Source of the DNA: Bin80 sp965219915
GTDB taxonomy: Bacteria; Bacteroidota; Rhodothermia; Rhodothermales; Bin80
Direction: 5' to 3'
Assembly: GCA_965219915.1 (NCBI GenBank)
Contig: OZ244794.1
Span: 2,976,001 to 3,040,000, forward strand
DNA: 64,000 nt
Made by a program: the position numbers and the translations under genes. The notes under the pieces are model-generated. The model did no database searches, was not told the DNA's origin, and saw only the letters and a program-made list of their open reading frames with translations. Below, piece by piece: positions 53,205 through 63,498 of this stretch (position 1 is its first letter; each line of letters opens with the position of its first letter).

Positions 53205-56200
53205 TCACGCAGCAACAGCTAACTGCTCTGACTCGCTGGCCAGACGTCTTAGCGCATTGCGATACTCAATTGGCATTACCTGGATAAACTCCGTCAGTGC
53301 TTTCTCCCAGTTCTCCAGAATCCACTTTGCTGCCCGACTCCCGGTGTACTCAAAGTGGTTCTCAATCATAGCCCGCAACTCCGCAATGTCTTTCTCATCC
53401 TCTACAGACAGTAATTCAACCGATTCCATATTGCAGCGCCCCCTCCTGAATTCTTGTGTGGCATCAATCACATAAGCAATCCCTCCACTCATTCCAGCAG
53501 CAAAATTCCGACCGGTTTCTCCGAGAACGACGACGCGCCCACCAGTCATGTACTCACAACCATGATCCCCCACAGCCTCAACCACCGCACGAACCCCGCT
53601 GTTTCTCACACAAAAACGTTCACCGGCCCCCCCTCGTATGTACACCTCACCGCTAGTAGCACCATAGAGTGCCACATTACCTACTGTAACATTCTTGTGA
53701 GGTACATAAGTCGCCTCAGGGGGCGGCATAATTGTCAACTTAGCCCCCGAGAGACCCTTCCCAAAGTAATCGTTCGCATCCCCCTGAATATTGAATGTAA
53801 TGCCCTTGCAGGCGAAGGCGGCAAAGCTTTGCCCAGCGGAACCGATACAGTTGAAGGTCACCGTATCATCCGGCAAAGGCGCTGTACGAAAACGTTGCGT
53901 GATCGCATTACTTAGCATAGTGCCTACAGTCCGGTTGATATTCCTGATCTGAATATCAGCAACCACCGGCTCTCGTTTCTGCAGGGTAGGCTTGGCCAAA
54001 GCAATCAGCGTGTGGTCCAAAGCCCCTTCCAGTCCGTGATCCTGTTGGGTGGCTGCAAAGGCTTTGAACTCCTCCGGTACCTCAGGGCGGACCAGAATCC
54101 GTGACAGGTCCAAGTGACGCGCTTTCCAGTGCTTGATATTTCGTCGCGGTTTCAGTAGATCGACACGTCCGCGCATCTCCGCGAGCGTACGGACTCCCAG
54201 CCGTGCCATTATTTTTCGCAAATCTTCTGCGACAAAATGCAGATAGTTCACAACGTGCTCCGGTTGACCACGAAACTTCTTGCGCAGCTCAGGATCCTGC
54301 GTGGCAATTCCCACGGGGCAAGTATTCAGGTGACATTTACGCATCATTATGCAGCCGAGAGCCACCAAGGGGGCGGTCGCAAAACCGAATTCGTCTGCAC
54401 CCAGGAGTGCTGCGACTGCAACATCTCTGCCGGTCTTCATTTGACCATCACACTCAATGATGATACGCGAGCGCAATCCGTGGCTTACGAGTGTTTGATG
54501 CGTTTCTGAAAGGCCAAGCTCCCAGGGCAACCCCGCATGCATGATGGATGTTTGCGGTGATGCGCCTGTACCTCCATCCGTTCCGCTAATTAGCACGATA
54601 TCCGCTTTACCTTTGGCGACGCCCGCTGCAACCGTCCCTACCCCCACTTCTGAAACGAGCTTGACACTGATCCGGGCGCGTGGATTCGCATTCTTGAGAT
54701 CATGGATCAACTGCGCCAAGTCCTCTATGGAGTAAATGTCATGATGTGGCGGTGGGGAGATCAGTCCCACATATGGTGTGGAATGCCGCAGCTTTGCAAT
54801 CCAGGGATAAACCTTCTTGCCCGGTAGCTGACCGCCTTCTCCCGGCTTGGCCCCCTGGGCCATCTTAATTTGAATCTCGTCGGCGCTCTCCAGGTATTCA
54901 ATCGTCACTCCAAATCTCCCGGAAGCTACTTGCTTGATTCGACTTCGACGCGAATTGTTTTTCCCGTATCGCTCAGGACCTTCCCCTCCTTCCCCGGTAT
55001 TGCTTTTGCCGCCGATGGAGTTCATTGCAATGGCCAAGGCTTCATGCGTTTCTCCACTGATTGACCCATTGGACATAGCCCCGGTCTTAAAGGACTTAAC
55101 GATCTCGGTCCATGGCACAACCTCATCTATGTCCACCGGGTTTGCCTTGGTGTAATTGAAGGACAACAGCCCCCTTAAGGTGTTTACCGCACCGCGATCA
55201 ATCTCATCTGCAAACGCCTTGTAGGACTTATGAGACTTCGTTCTTGCGGCTTCCTGCATATTGGCAATCGCCGTTGGACTGAACGCATGACGCTCACCTC
55301 CCCGGCGCCACTGATACTGCCCACCCACATCCAGAGGGTACACCCCAGAGACCTGTTTATCTGGATATGCACACTCATGCCGCATAACAACTTCTTTGGT
55401 GATCTCTTTCAGTCCAATGCCTCCGATCCGTGACGGCGTTCGGCAGAAGTACTCTTCAATCACCTGTGAACTCAACCCAATAGCCTCAAATATCTGTGCA
55501 CCACGATAACTCTGCAGTGTCGAAATGCCCATTTTGGACATGACTTTCAGCAACCCCTGTCCGATGGCCTTGATGTAGTACTCTTCCGCATCTGCTGCAG
55601 AAATTTCTCCAAGTTGACCTTGGAGAGCCATCCGGCGTACGCTGGATAACGCTACGTATGGACAAATTGCTTCTGCACCATAACCGATCAGCATTGCGAA
55701 GTGGTGCACCTCACGCGGTTCTCCACTATCTACAATCAGACCACATCGGAGTCGCAACCCCTTTTCGATTAGATAATGGTGTACTGCTCCCGTGGCCAGC
55801 AATGCTGGTATGGGCAATTGATCTTTTCCGGCATCGCGGTCGGAGAGTACAATCAGACTACAACCGTGACTGATGGATCGCCTGGCTTCCTCCTGAAGGC
55901 GCTCAAGTGCCATCGACAGTTCACCCGGTTGGAAACACATATTAAGTGTGGCAACACCCGCAATCCCGGTTTCAATTGAAGCCAGATCCGCTTCGGTAAG
56001 TATTGGCTGATGCAACCGTAATTTTTCACAATGCCAAGGTCCTTCCGTAAAGAGATTACCACTGGATCCCAGGTTCAGTGCCAGTGAGGTTACCATCAAT
56101 TCACGGATCGCGTCCAGCGGAGGGTTCGTAACCTGAGCAAAAAGCTGTTTGAAATAATCGTAGAGCAGTCTCGGCCGATCGGACAGTACCGCAAGCGGGG

Positions 56201-57662
56201 TATCATTACCCATGGCGCCCAAGGGTTCTTTACCCTTTTCTCCCATGGGAGCCATTAGCAGACGCAGGTCCTCAAGCGTGTACCCAAACATTTGTTGCCT
56301 GAGGAGCAATGAACCTTCCGTCGGCTTCGGTTCCGCGGGAGGAAGCGAAGCAAGCGTTCGCTGATGGTCATTCAACCACACACGATATGGCGCACGTGAA
56401 CAGATGCGGGCTTTGATTTCTTCATCCTCAATCACGCGCTTTTCCTCCAGGTCAACGAGAAACATGCGTCCAGGCTTGAGTCGGCCTTTCCGCAGTACGT
56501 TTGACTCGGGAATACCGCCAACGCCGGTTTCTGATGCTAGGACGACATAACCGTCCTTGGATATATTGTAGCGTGAAGGGCGCAATCCATTACGATCCAG
56601 TAGCGCTCCCGCATATCGACCATCTGTGAATGGAATGGTCGCCGGTCCATCCCATGGCTCCATCAGGTTACTGTGATACTGATAAAACGCCCTTTTATCA
56701 TCAGGCATGATCTCATTATGCTCCCATGCTTCCGGGATGAGCATCATCATTGAATGGGGGAGTGAGCGGCCAGTATAGTAGAGCAGTTCCAGGACATTGT
56801 CGAGTGCCATTGAGTCACTCCCCCCCTCACGAATGATTGGAACGAGTTTGCGTGTATCCTCACCAAAACGCTCACTCCTGAACATCACCTCGGCGGCATG
56901 CATCTGATTGATGTTACCCCGGAGCGTATTGATCTCTCCATTGTGGCAAAGAAAACGGAACGGCTGTGCCAGCGACCACTCCGGAAAGGTGTTCGTGCTG
57001 AACCTGGAATGCACCATGGCCAATGCACTCTTAAATCGCCTGGAGCTCAGATCCGGATAGTAGGCCGGAAGCTGTTCTGGCATGAGCATACCCTTATAGA
57101 CAATGGTTTTTGCGGATAAGCTCGCGAAATAGCATCCATGAAGTCTACGTTCAAGAACACTCTGTTGAAATACTTTCCGAATAACATAAAGCTGCCGTTC
57201 AAACGCATCAAGGGCAATGTCCCTGTGGCGCTGAACAAAGCACTGCCATATTGCCGGCTCGGTTATTTTTGCACCTGGTCCCAAAGACGTTGATTCAGTT
57301 GGGACCCGTCGCCAGGCGATGAACCTCGCTCCCTCTGCTTCCAGGATATTTTCAACCAGCTGTTTACAGATTTTTTCATGACGGGGCGGGATAAACACCA
57401 TCCCCACGCCGTAGTCACCTGGCGCTGGCAGCGAAGAAACTTCATAGTCAAAGAATGCATGGGGTAATTGTACCAGAATCCCCGCGCCATCCCCTGTTGT
57501 TTCGTCACAGCCGCATGCTCCCCTGTGATCCAGTTCCAAGAGTATCTCGAGTCCATTTTCCACAACACCATGTGATGGCGTCCCGTCTATACGACAATAG
57601 AGTCCAACTCCACACGCATCATGCTCAAATGAGGGATCGTATAACCCTTGCTGTTTCGTCAT
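53205..57662 (-). CDS. gltB: Glutamate synthase large subunit
   Basis: A protein of about 1485 residues that transfers the amide of glutamine to 2-oxoglutarate. The glutaminase domain begins at the Cys in EHDACGVGLYCR (Cys17), which is exposed by propeptide removal. FMN-binding and synthase segments contain KPGEGGQLPGKKVYPWIAKL and SGTDGGTGASPQTSIMHAGL, and the 3Fe-4S cluster cysteines are in LGCIMMRKCHLNTCPVGIA. The ATG at 57662 gives a usual short propeptide; upstream ATGs at 57680 and 57767 are less likely. It is transcribed with gltD and divergent to the TorF-like gene. Confidence 0.95.
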   Translation of the reverse strand: MTKQQGLYDPSFEHDACGVGLYCRIDGTPSHGVVENGLEILLELDHRGACGCDETTGDGAGILVQLPHAFFDYEVSSLPAPGDYGVGMVFIPPRHEKICKQLVENILEAEGARFIAWRRVPTESTSLGPGAKITEPAIWQCFVQRHRDIALDAFERQLYVIRKVFQQSVLERRLHGCYFASLSAKTIVYKGMLMPEQLPAYYPDLSSRRFKSALAMVHSRFSTNTFPEWSLAQPFRFLCHNGEINTLRGNINQMHAAEVMFRSERFGEDTRKLVPIIREGGSDSMALDNVLELLYYTGRSLPHSMMMLIPEAWEHNEIMPDDKRAFYQYHSNLMEPWDGPATIPFTDGRYAGALLDRNGLRPSRYNISKDGYVVLASETGVGGIPESNVLRKGRLKPGRMFLVDLEEKRVIEDEEIKARICSRAPYRVWLNDHQRTLASLPPAEPKPTEGSLLLRQQMFGYTLEDLRLLMAPMGEKGKEPLGAMGNDTPLAVLSDRPRLLYDYFKQLFAQVTNPPLDAIRELMVTSLALNLGSSGNLFTEGPWHCEKLRLHQPILTEADLASIETGIAGVATLNMCFQPGELSMALERLQEEARRSISHGCSLIVLSDRDAGKDQLPIPALLATGAVHHYLIEKGLRLRCGLIVDSGEPREVHHFAMLIGYGAEAICPYVALSSVRRMALQGQLGEISAADAEEYYIKAIGQGLLKVMSKMGISTLQSYRGAQIFEAIGLSSQVIEEYFCRTPSRIGGIGLKEITKEVVMRHECAYPDKQVSGVYPLDVGGQYQWRRGGERHAFSPTAIANMQEAARTKSHKSYKAFADEIDRGAVNTLRGLLSFNYTKANPVDIDEVVPWTEIVKSFKTGAMSNGSISGETHEALAIAMNSIGGKSNTGEGGEGPERYGKNNSRRSRIKQVASGRFGVTIEYLESADEIQIKMAQGAKPGEGGQLPGKKVYPWIAKLRHSTPYVGLISPPPHHDIYSIEDLAQLIHDLKNANPRARISVKLVSEVGVGTVAAGVAKGKADIVLISGTDGGTGASPQTSIMHAGLPWELGLSETHQTLVSHGLRSRIIIECDGQMKTGRDVAVAALLGADEFGFATAPLVALGCIMMRKCHLNTCPVGIATQDPELRKKFRGQPEHVVNYLHFVAEDLRKIMARLGVRTLAEMRGRVDLLKPRRNIKHWKARHLDLSRILVRPEVPEEFKAFAATQQDHGLEGALDHTLIALAKPTLQKREPVVADIQIRNINRTVGTMLSNAITQRFRTAPLPDDTVTFNCIGSAGQSFAAFACKGITFNIQGDANDYFGKGLSGAKLTIMPPPEATYVPHKNVTVGNVALYGATSGEVYIRGGAGERFCVRNSGVRAVVEAVGDHGCEYMTGGRVVVLGETGRNFAAGMSGGIAYVIDATQEFRRGRCNMESVELLSVEDEKDIAELRAMIENHFEYTGSRAAKWILENWEKALTEFIQVMPIEYRNALRRLASESEQLAVAA

Positions 57663-57767
57663 CTGTCCTAAACTCTGCATCTGAATCAATCTCGCTATCC
57701 CTGCCTTCCAGAGCCCGAATCCGCCGATTGCAGTTCTCTCGAACTGAAAATGCCGGATTCGCCCCAA

Positions 57768-58099
57768 CCGGCTTCATTTACTAAATCTACACTCCTTTTC
57801 GGAATGCAATAATATCGTAGTTATAGACAATTTGTTTCTTATTTAAATTTATTTTGTTAAAATAGCCCTTTTTCCTTAAAATATTTTGTTTTAATGAAAC
57901 TTTTTCTTATTATTTTAGGTATGATTAAAAATGGAGTTCATCTTGGGCTGAAAAACTTACAGATATTTAGTCTATTGCTGGTCTCGCCTGTGTTACTGTG
58001 GCAAAAGAGCGGATCACTCTGTATTTTTTAGTTTGTACGGAAAGTTAGACTCTTCTTGTAGAACTACTTGTTACCTCTTCAACAAACCTATCCCTTTGC
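57768..58099. other. AT-rich divergent promoter region of gltB and the TorF-like gene
   Basis: About 330 bases with strong AT bias. It lies between divergent genes and should hold both promoters. Two overlapping-class palindromes at 57850-57894, listed separately, are candidate operators. Confidence 0.5.
57850..57894. promoter_or_regulatory. Pair of AT-rich palindromes, candidate operator
   Basis: TATTTT-GTT-AAAATA (57850-57864) and TTAAAA-TATTTTG-TTTTAA (57876-57894) are perfect inverted repeats about two helical turns apart centre to centre. They sit in the divergent gltB/TorF-like promoter region. The protein that would bind them is unknown, and AT richness alone makes such palindromes more likely by chance. 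Confidence 0.35.
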
Positions 58100-58813
58100 A
58101 TGATGACTAAGCACTTTTTCTTACGCACATTCATGATGCTGGTACTCCTGGTTTCAACGCCATTGCTAACCAACGCCCAATCAATTGGGTTCGGAGCAGA
58201 TTTCTATAACCGCTACGTATGGCGTGGATACGATTTTGGGGATTCCTTCAGCGTCCAGCCAGGCCTCGCCTTCACCGCGGGAAGTTTTGAACTCGGAACT
58301 TGGGGATCATATTCCATCAGCGCCGATGGCGCCGGAGCAAATGAGCATGACCTGTACGCCACTTATGGCTTCAACCTTGGGAGTACCACCAGTCTGGCAC
58401 TAACAGTCACAGACTACTATTTCCCTACCGACAGCGACTGGCTTAATTTTGACGGTGACGGTGAAGGAGCACATTGGATCGAAATCATGGGTGCGCTTAC
58501 GCTCCCGGAATCCTTCCCCGTGACTCTCGCAGCAGCCTTTATGGTCCATAATGATCCGGACAATTCCCTCTATCTCGAAGGGGCGCTCCCGTTCAGTATA
58601 GGAGATGTAGAGCTGGGGCTCACGCTTGGCGTCGTTGCGGGTATGAGTGGTTTTTACGGTGTAGAAAGCACTTCTCTGGTGAACATGGGGCTTTCTGCCA
58701 GCAAAGATCTACAAATCACAGAACAATTTTCGCTACCTCTGTCCGCTGCCTACATCATGAATCCGACGACTGAAAAAACATACCTCATCTTCGGATTTTC
58801 TCTCAGTCCTTGA
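58100..58813 (+). CDS. TorF-family-like outer-membrane protein
   Basis: A 237-residue beta-barrel-like protein with a signal peptide (MLVLLVSTPLLTNAQ) and the segment FGADFYNRYVWRGYDFGDSF, which is the N-terminal hallmark of TorF family putative porins. Alternating strands end at YLIFGFSLSP, a short aromatic C-terminal strand. It may form a pore or channel in the outer membrane; the solute is not known. It is transcribed divergently from gltB, which hints at nitrogen-related regulation, but no direct evidence is seen. Confidence 0.8.
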   Translation: MMTKHFFLRTFMMLVLLVSTPLLTNAQSIGFGADFYNRYVWRGYDFGDSFSVQPGLAFTAGSFELGTWGSYSISADGAGANEHDLYATYGFNLGSTTSLALTVTDYYFPTDSDWLNFDGDGEGAHWIEIMGALTLPESFPVTLAAAFMVHNDPDNSLYLEGALPFSIGDVELGLTLGVVAGMSGFYGVESTSLVNMGLSASKDLQITEQFSLPLSAAYIMNPTTEKTYLIFGFSLSP

Positions 58814-59309
58814 GCTCCAGAGAATAAACTCCGAGTTCTCTACAAGCACCGGAGTGATGCGGTGATTCATTGGCTGAAGGAGACGCGGCTGTTGGCAATT
58901 TGCCACCAAACGGGGTACTCCTGAGGTGTGGCAAACGCGATCACAGAACCTGCGATGGAACCGGGCGGGTACTGTCTTCGTCCATGCACTTGCGTATGAG
59001 CATGAGTCGAGGATGCCCGTTCCTTTGCTATTGCTCCCCTCGCCTTCTGGATGATCTGATGATCGCTAAGGCCGACGGACATTAACCTATTCTGCAGCCA
59101 ACTTAGCACTTCCATCTCCTGACCTTGATAACCTCACAACAGTGTCTGGAAGACGCGTTCATCATGAAAACTTCGGCCGGAGCCTCACTGGTCGCAGTAC
59201 TAGTTGCCTGGCCGGATCGTAATATTCATTAAATGACATTTATCTAAACTCTATTCAGTATAAAGCACAGGCTTTGTGTATAGGGAGGCTAATTGAAATT
59301 ACTACATCA
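58814..59309. other. Intergenic region upstream of the HTH-phosphatase gene
   Basis: No gene is called in about 490 bases. A minus-strand frame of 82 codons at 58867-59115 has no recognisable family. AT-rich DNA at 59220-59280 may hold the promoter of the downstream gene. Confidence 0.35.
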
Positions 59310-60374
59310 ATGGTAGATACACCTATTTCACCAACATCAAAAGCAAGGATCCCCTTACAGAAGCATTTGTCTCGTCGGGAAATATTCGACAGATACCGCC
59401 GAACAACAGGTGCCACCGAGCGGACCCATTGGCAAATTATTTATTTGAAGAACCAACGCAAGACCATCAAGGACATCGTTAAAATTACCGGGTACAGTGA
59501 GGAATGGGTCAGAGATATCGTTCTACGCTACAATCAGGAAGGCCCGGATAAATTTATCAAAGATGGGAGTCTTCCATCCGAAATAAACGCCGAATACCAA
59601 CGTAAGTCCAATGAGCTGAATACTGCACGTCAGGCGCAGCAGGAAATGCTCGCTGCAAAGATTCCTTCTCATCCCGATTTGGAGATTGATGCATTCCTGA
59701 AAACAGCCACCGAAGTTAGCGGTGACTATTACGATTTTTCTCTTTGCGAAGACGACAAACTCACCATCGCAGTCGGAGATGCAACCGGCCATGGTACCAC
59801 TGCCGGCATGATGGTTGCTGCAACCAAAGCACTCTTCAAAGTCCTGTCTACCGAATCAAATCTGCGCACAATTGTTCGGCGCATGTCAGAAACTCTTAAG
59901 AGCCTGAACCTGCGTAACACGTATATGCACCTCACGCTCGCCCGCTATGAAAAGGGGGTGCTGCGGCTTATCGTAGCAGGGATGCCGCCCGTTCTAGTAT
60001 TCCGGGCAGCAACGCAAACAATTGAAGACGTTGTCCTTAAAGGCATGCCTCTGGGAAGCTTCACAGAGTTCCCGTACGAAGAGTTTACCATACACGTTGA
60101 ACCCGGGGATACGGTACTGTTTATGAGTGACGGACTACTTGAGCTTTTGAGCCCATGCGGAGACATGCTTCAGCTTGACCGAATAAGACGAATCTTTGCC
60201 GAAGCAGGCAACCGCTCCCCCAGTGAAGTTATTGTCCATCTCCGAAAGGCCGGGCTCGCCTGGAGGGCAGAAAGAGCGCTCAATGATGACGTTACTTTGC
60301 TAGTACTTAAGCGACGGCTGAATCAGCGAACGGAAAAACCAGCCGCCACTGCGACGGAGTCGGAAACTTCGTAA
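59310..60374 (+). CDS. Transposase-type HTH fused to SpoIIE/PP2C phosphatase
   Basis: A 354-residue protein (ATG at 59310; the longer TTG-started frame begins at 59274). Residues 41-82 are a helix-turn-helix of the kind found at the N-terminus of IS630/Tc1-type transposases (LKNQRKTIKDIVKITGYSEE, then WVRDIVLRYNQEGPDKF). A charged coiled linker (93-115) leads to a SpoIIE-type PP2C phosphatase (about 124-350) whose metal-binding acids are all present: VSGDYYDF, GDATGHGTTAG, FMSDGLLEL and NDDVTLL. SpoIIE-type enzymes usually dephosphorylate anti-anti-sigma factors. The HTH suggests DNA-linked regulation. No anti-sigma or STAS gene is nearby. Its 3' end overlaps the convergent lipoprotein gene by 52 bp. 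Confidence 0.85.
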   Translation: MVDTPISPTSKARIPLQKHLSRREIFDRYRRTTGATERTHWQIIYLKNQRKTIKDIVKITGYSEEWVRDIVLRYNQEGPDKFIKDGSLPSEINAEYQRKSNELNTARQAQQEMLAAKIPSHPDLEIDAFLKTATEVSGDYYDFSLCEDDKLTIAVGDATGHGTTAGMMVAATKALFKVLSTESNLRTIVRRMSETLKSLNLRNTYMHLTLARYEKGVLRLIVAGMPPVLVFRAATQTIEDVVLKGMPLGSFTEFPYEEFTIHVEPGDTVLFMSDGLLELLSPCGDMLQLDRIRRIFAEAGNRSPSEVIVHLRKAGLAWRAERALNDDVTLLVLKRRLNQRTEKPAATATESETS

Positions 60375-61165
60375 TAGAAGGAAGCTTCGTAACCCGCTCC
60401 TACATACCCAAAACCATTCTCCACATTGGAAAATGTACCCGGTTCAATGAGCACGTCGTGCGAGAATACATTTCCCGGAGGTATCCAATCTCCACTGGAA
60501 ACAAGCACGATCTGCTCAATTGCTTTGAGCCTTGCATCACTGGTAGACCCAGTAGCACGAAAGATCTCACGGAATACCTCGCGAACATCCGCATAAACGA
60601 GTACTGTGGCAATCTGCCCGCGCTCACTACGCACTTGATCGTTCGGATACTCAAACGTAAATGTCCCCCTGTTGGTATGATAGCGAACACGAATGTTGTT
60701 CAATCTGGGGGCATTCTGCCATAGAATCGGTAGATGTACAAAACCGGGCGTGATCCTTGGATTCACTAGCTCTGGGATTGATTCGGGAGGCATCTGGACC
60801 TCAACCGCAGACATTGCACCATCCGAACGCACCAATTCCAGCCGATGACGCTCTTCAAAGTCCGGGCGAAAACGTGCCCAGAATACATGCCCAAAATTAT
60901 GCCGGCCAAATTGAATAACTGAATCCCTCCATGTATGGACTTCCCCGGTATGCAGATTCCTGGAGGTAACGCTTGCATCGAGCTGATTTGGTCGTACAAC
61001 ATCAATTGTCTGGTCGATCGCGTATACCCGCACAGCCTGGGTATCTGAACGCACGCTCAAATGCCCATACACGGTGTATGCACGTTCGGTGCCCAGTACA
61101 ACATCTACGCTTTCGTCACAGGCACCAAGTACCAGGGCCGATACCAGAAGCCAGAATCGAATCAT
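60323..61165 (-). CDS. DUF4249-like lipoprotein
   Basis: A 280-residue lipoprotein (MIRFWLLVSALVLGACDES; lipobox LGAC). The mature part resembles DUF4249 proteins, which often follow TonB-dependent receptors with a carboxypeptidase-like domain. It starts 4 bp before the stop of the TonB receptor gene (ATGA), so the two are co-translated. It probably acts at the outer membrane in the same unknown uptake system. Its 3' end overlaps the convergent phosphatase gene by 52 bp. Confidence 0.75.
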   Translation of the reverse strand: MIRFWLLVSALVLGACDESVDVVLGTERAYTVYGHLSVRSDTQAVRVYAIDQTIDVVRPNQLDASVTSRNLHTGEVHTWRDSVIQFGRHNFGHVFWARFRPDFEERHRLELVRSDGAMSAVEVQMPPESIPELVNPRITPGFVHLPILWQNAPRLNNIRVRYHTNRGTFTFEYPNDQVRSERGQIATVLVYADVREVFREIFRATGSTSDARLKAIEQIVLVSSGDWIPPGNVFSHDVLIEPGTFSNVENGFGYVGAGYEASFYYEVSDSVAVAAGFSVR

Positions 61166-63408
61166 GGCAAATCAACCTTTATCCCGACAGATGGAATGAG
61201 CGGTAACTGGTCAGACCGCTCAAGTGTAAAAACATCCAGATAGAATACATTGGCACGATCGTACACATTGATCACGCTTGCTTGAAGTGTTACCCGTGAG
61301 AAACCTACCTGGAACGCGCGATTTACGGAAGCATCCAGCCGATGATAGGCCGGCAAAACCCCGTTAAATGGACGCTCATAGATCACACGTCGCTCGCCCG
61401 CCTCGGTAAATACATCAACGGAACCATCCATGAGCAGAAACCCATCGAATCCATAGGCCCGATTAAACGGACGCCCCGACCCAAACTGCCATCGAAGCGA
61501 AACATCAAATCCGTAGATACTTGTTGAAAACATCGCATTTATCTGATGCCGCCGGTCATGTGCAGGGCGGAATTTGTAGAAAACCTCGTTAAACCAATGA
61601 ACCAGTTCAGATTGCATGGCTTCATACTCCGTGGAAGCCAAGCCATAGTTGATATAGGCGTAATAGGGGGCACGCGAATACTCCAAGCGCAGATCAAGCC
61701 CCAGTACACGCCCGTCTGCCTGCTGGAGCTTCGTAGTCAGACGCGGACGAGCAGTCCATTCGGCGATATACAAATTGCTCATGCGTTTGTAGTACGCATC
61801 CGTCACAACAGTCACCCCCTCAGCAAGCACCCTCCTGTATCCCAATATAACATGCAGAGCCCGCGGGATATCTCCCACTGGTACGGCGGTCCATGCCGTA
61901 AACACGCTGGCTGCATCTCTTCGATCATTTATACCAACAAGTTCCTGATGGTACAGCCCTGCTGCCGCGCTGAGTTCATTATTGCCCAAGACAGTTTTTG
62001 CACGCAGCCGAGGTTCAAACAGCAAGCGGCTCTTGCTGGGAAAATGATGAATCCTCAATCCAGGCGAAATAGATGTGCCGGAGGTGAATTTGAATTCGGG
62101 AGCAGCGTAGATGCCTGCCTCGGTTACGTACTCGGTTTTTAGGTCAAGATCCTGATAAAGCCCGCCCAGTTCACTCTTAAGTGTCAACGAACGTGCAAAA
62201 AGCCCCCAATGCAGATCACCTCTATGAGAGTAGTGAGTAACATTCGCTTCCATGTTGATCCGACTGGTGCTTGAAGTCCTGATCAGATCTTCGCTTGGGC
62301 CCAATTGCATGGTGTGACCCGACCATGACATCAGAAACTCTGCCAAGACCGGCAGATTGCCCGGCAAGAACAGATAGCGTCCACCCACAGCGTCATTCCA
62401 CCACCGCACTTCGTCCGGAGCACCAATGCCTCTCGTCCCTCCTACACGTCCGCGATCATAGGTTTTGATCGCACTGAATGAAACGCGGCCATGTTGGTTG
62501 GGTCTTCCGTGAATCTTTGCAAACAGGTCGTGGAAGAGCAATGGGATATCCTGCCCAATCACATTTGCCGCAGCATCTTCTACAACTGACTGCCGCGCGG
62601 AAGCAATCATCGTGAAACGCCCACCCGGCACAATTGGCCCTTCTACGTGGGTGCCCACAAGAAATGGGGATACCGAACCAGAGGCGGCGAACTGGCTGCT
62701 ATTGCCATTGCGGCTCCAAGCATCCACTACGCTGGAAATCCTTCCTCCAAACTGCGGACCGAACCCGCCTGCGTGTAAGTCCACACTCCGCAATACTTCC
62801 GATGGGAAAGCCGTGTAGTAGCTGAGAATATGAAAAGGTTGGTAGATCAGCATTCCATCGAGCAACACCAGGTTCTGTGTTGGCTCACCCCCCCGAACAT
62901 AGAACTGCCCTCCCTGATCCCCCACAAGTACAACGCCGGGCAATGTAGACAGATAGGCTGACAGATCAGCTGTAATCTCAGGCATCGGAACACGTTCAAT
63001 TGCAGCGGGAGTAATGCGTTCGGTGCCTGCGCTCAGCAAAGTCGTACTTCCGCCTGCATTGTCGACGATTGTCAACTGCTGTAACACTAATTCATCTTCT
63101 TCCAATACAATGTCCAACTGATGTATCTCCTGGCCCGGCCCAATATCCAAGGAATCGACGTACGTGACGTATCCTACATATGAGGTGCGTAGAACATATC
63201 TTCCCGGTGTCAGGCGTGGTAACAGATAGAATCCGTCACTGTCCGTTGCGGCACCAAACGAGATTTCCCCCTCTCCATACAAGACAACGTTCACGCCCTC
63301 CAAGGGCTCGCCGCTAATGACCTCCGTAACAAACCCACGCAAAACCTGCGAAACCGCGGGCAGAGCCGAACATACCGCAAATAGCAACAAACAGAAGAGT
63401 CGGCACAT
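61162..63408 (-). CDS. TonB-dependent receptor with carboxypeptidase-like N-terminal domain
   Basis: A 748-residue outer-membrane receptor. The ATG at 63408 gives a signal (MCRLFCLLLFAVCSALPAVSQ). A CarboxypepD_reg-like domain (about 20-100; RGFVTEVISGEPLEGVNVVL, TPGRYVLRTSYVGYVTYVDS) is followed by a plug (VLVGDQGGQFYVRGGEPTQN, LLDGMLIYQPFHIL). A 22-strand barrel follows. Ligand unknown; no SusD-like gene accompanies it, so it is not a Sus-type pair. The DUF4249-like lipoprotein gene follows with a 4-bp overlap. It is divergent to folD. Confidence 0.9.
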   Translation of the reverse strand: MCRLFCLLLFAVCSALPAVSQVLRGFVTEVISGEPLEGVNVVLYGEGEISFGAATDSDGFYLLPRLTPGRYVLRTSYVGYVTYVDSLDIGPGQEIHQLDIVLEEDELVLQQLTIVDNAGGSTTLLSAGTERITPAAIERVPMPEITADLSAYLSTLPGVVLVGDQGGQFYVRGGEPTQNLVLLDGMLIYQPFHILSYYTAFPSEVLRSVDLHAGGFGPQFGGRISSVVDAWSRNGNSSQFAASGSVSPFLVGTHVEGPIVPGGRFTMIASARQSVVEDAAANVIGQDIPLLFHDLFAKIHGRPNQHGRVSFSAIKTYDRGRVGGTRGIGAPDEVRWWNDAVGGRYLFLPGNLPVLAEFLMSWSGHTMQLGPSEDLIRTSSTSRINMEANVTHYSHRGDLHWGLFARSLTLKSELGGLYQDLDLKTEYVTEAGIYAAPEFKFTSGTSISPGLRIHHFPSKSRLLFEPRLRAKTVLGNNELSAAAGLYHQELVGINDRRDAASVFTAWTAVPVGDIPRALHVILGYRRVLAEGVTVVTDAYYKRMSNLYIAEWTARPRLTTKLQQADGRVLGLDLRLEYSRAPYYAYINYGLASTEYEAMQSELVHWFNEVFYKFRPAHDRRHQINAMFSTSIYGFDVSLRWQFGSGRPFNRAYGFDGFLLMDGSVDVFTEAGERRVIYERPFNGVLPAYHRLDASVNRAFQVGFSRVTLQASVINVYDRANVFYLDVFTLERSDQLPLIPSVGIKVDLP

Positions 63409-63498
63409 AGCTATGCTGAAACGTAGCCTCCAAATTGTTACCATCTTGGACCTTCAGCGTTCAATAAAGGTATCCTCCACCAACAAACTATATTCACC

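Noticed and set aside
58867..59115. 82-codon minus-strand frame with an ATG start
   Set aside because: No recognised family or ribosome binding site, and the frame lies in a gap with no conserved context.
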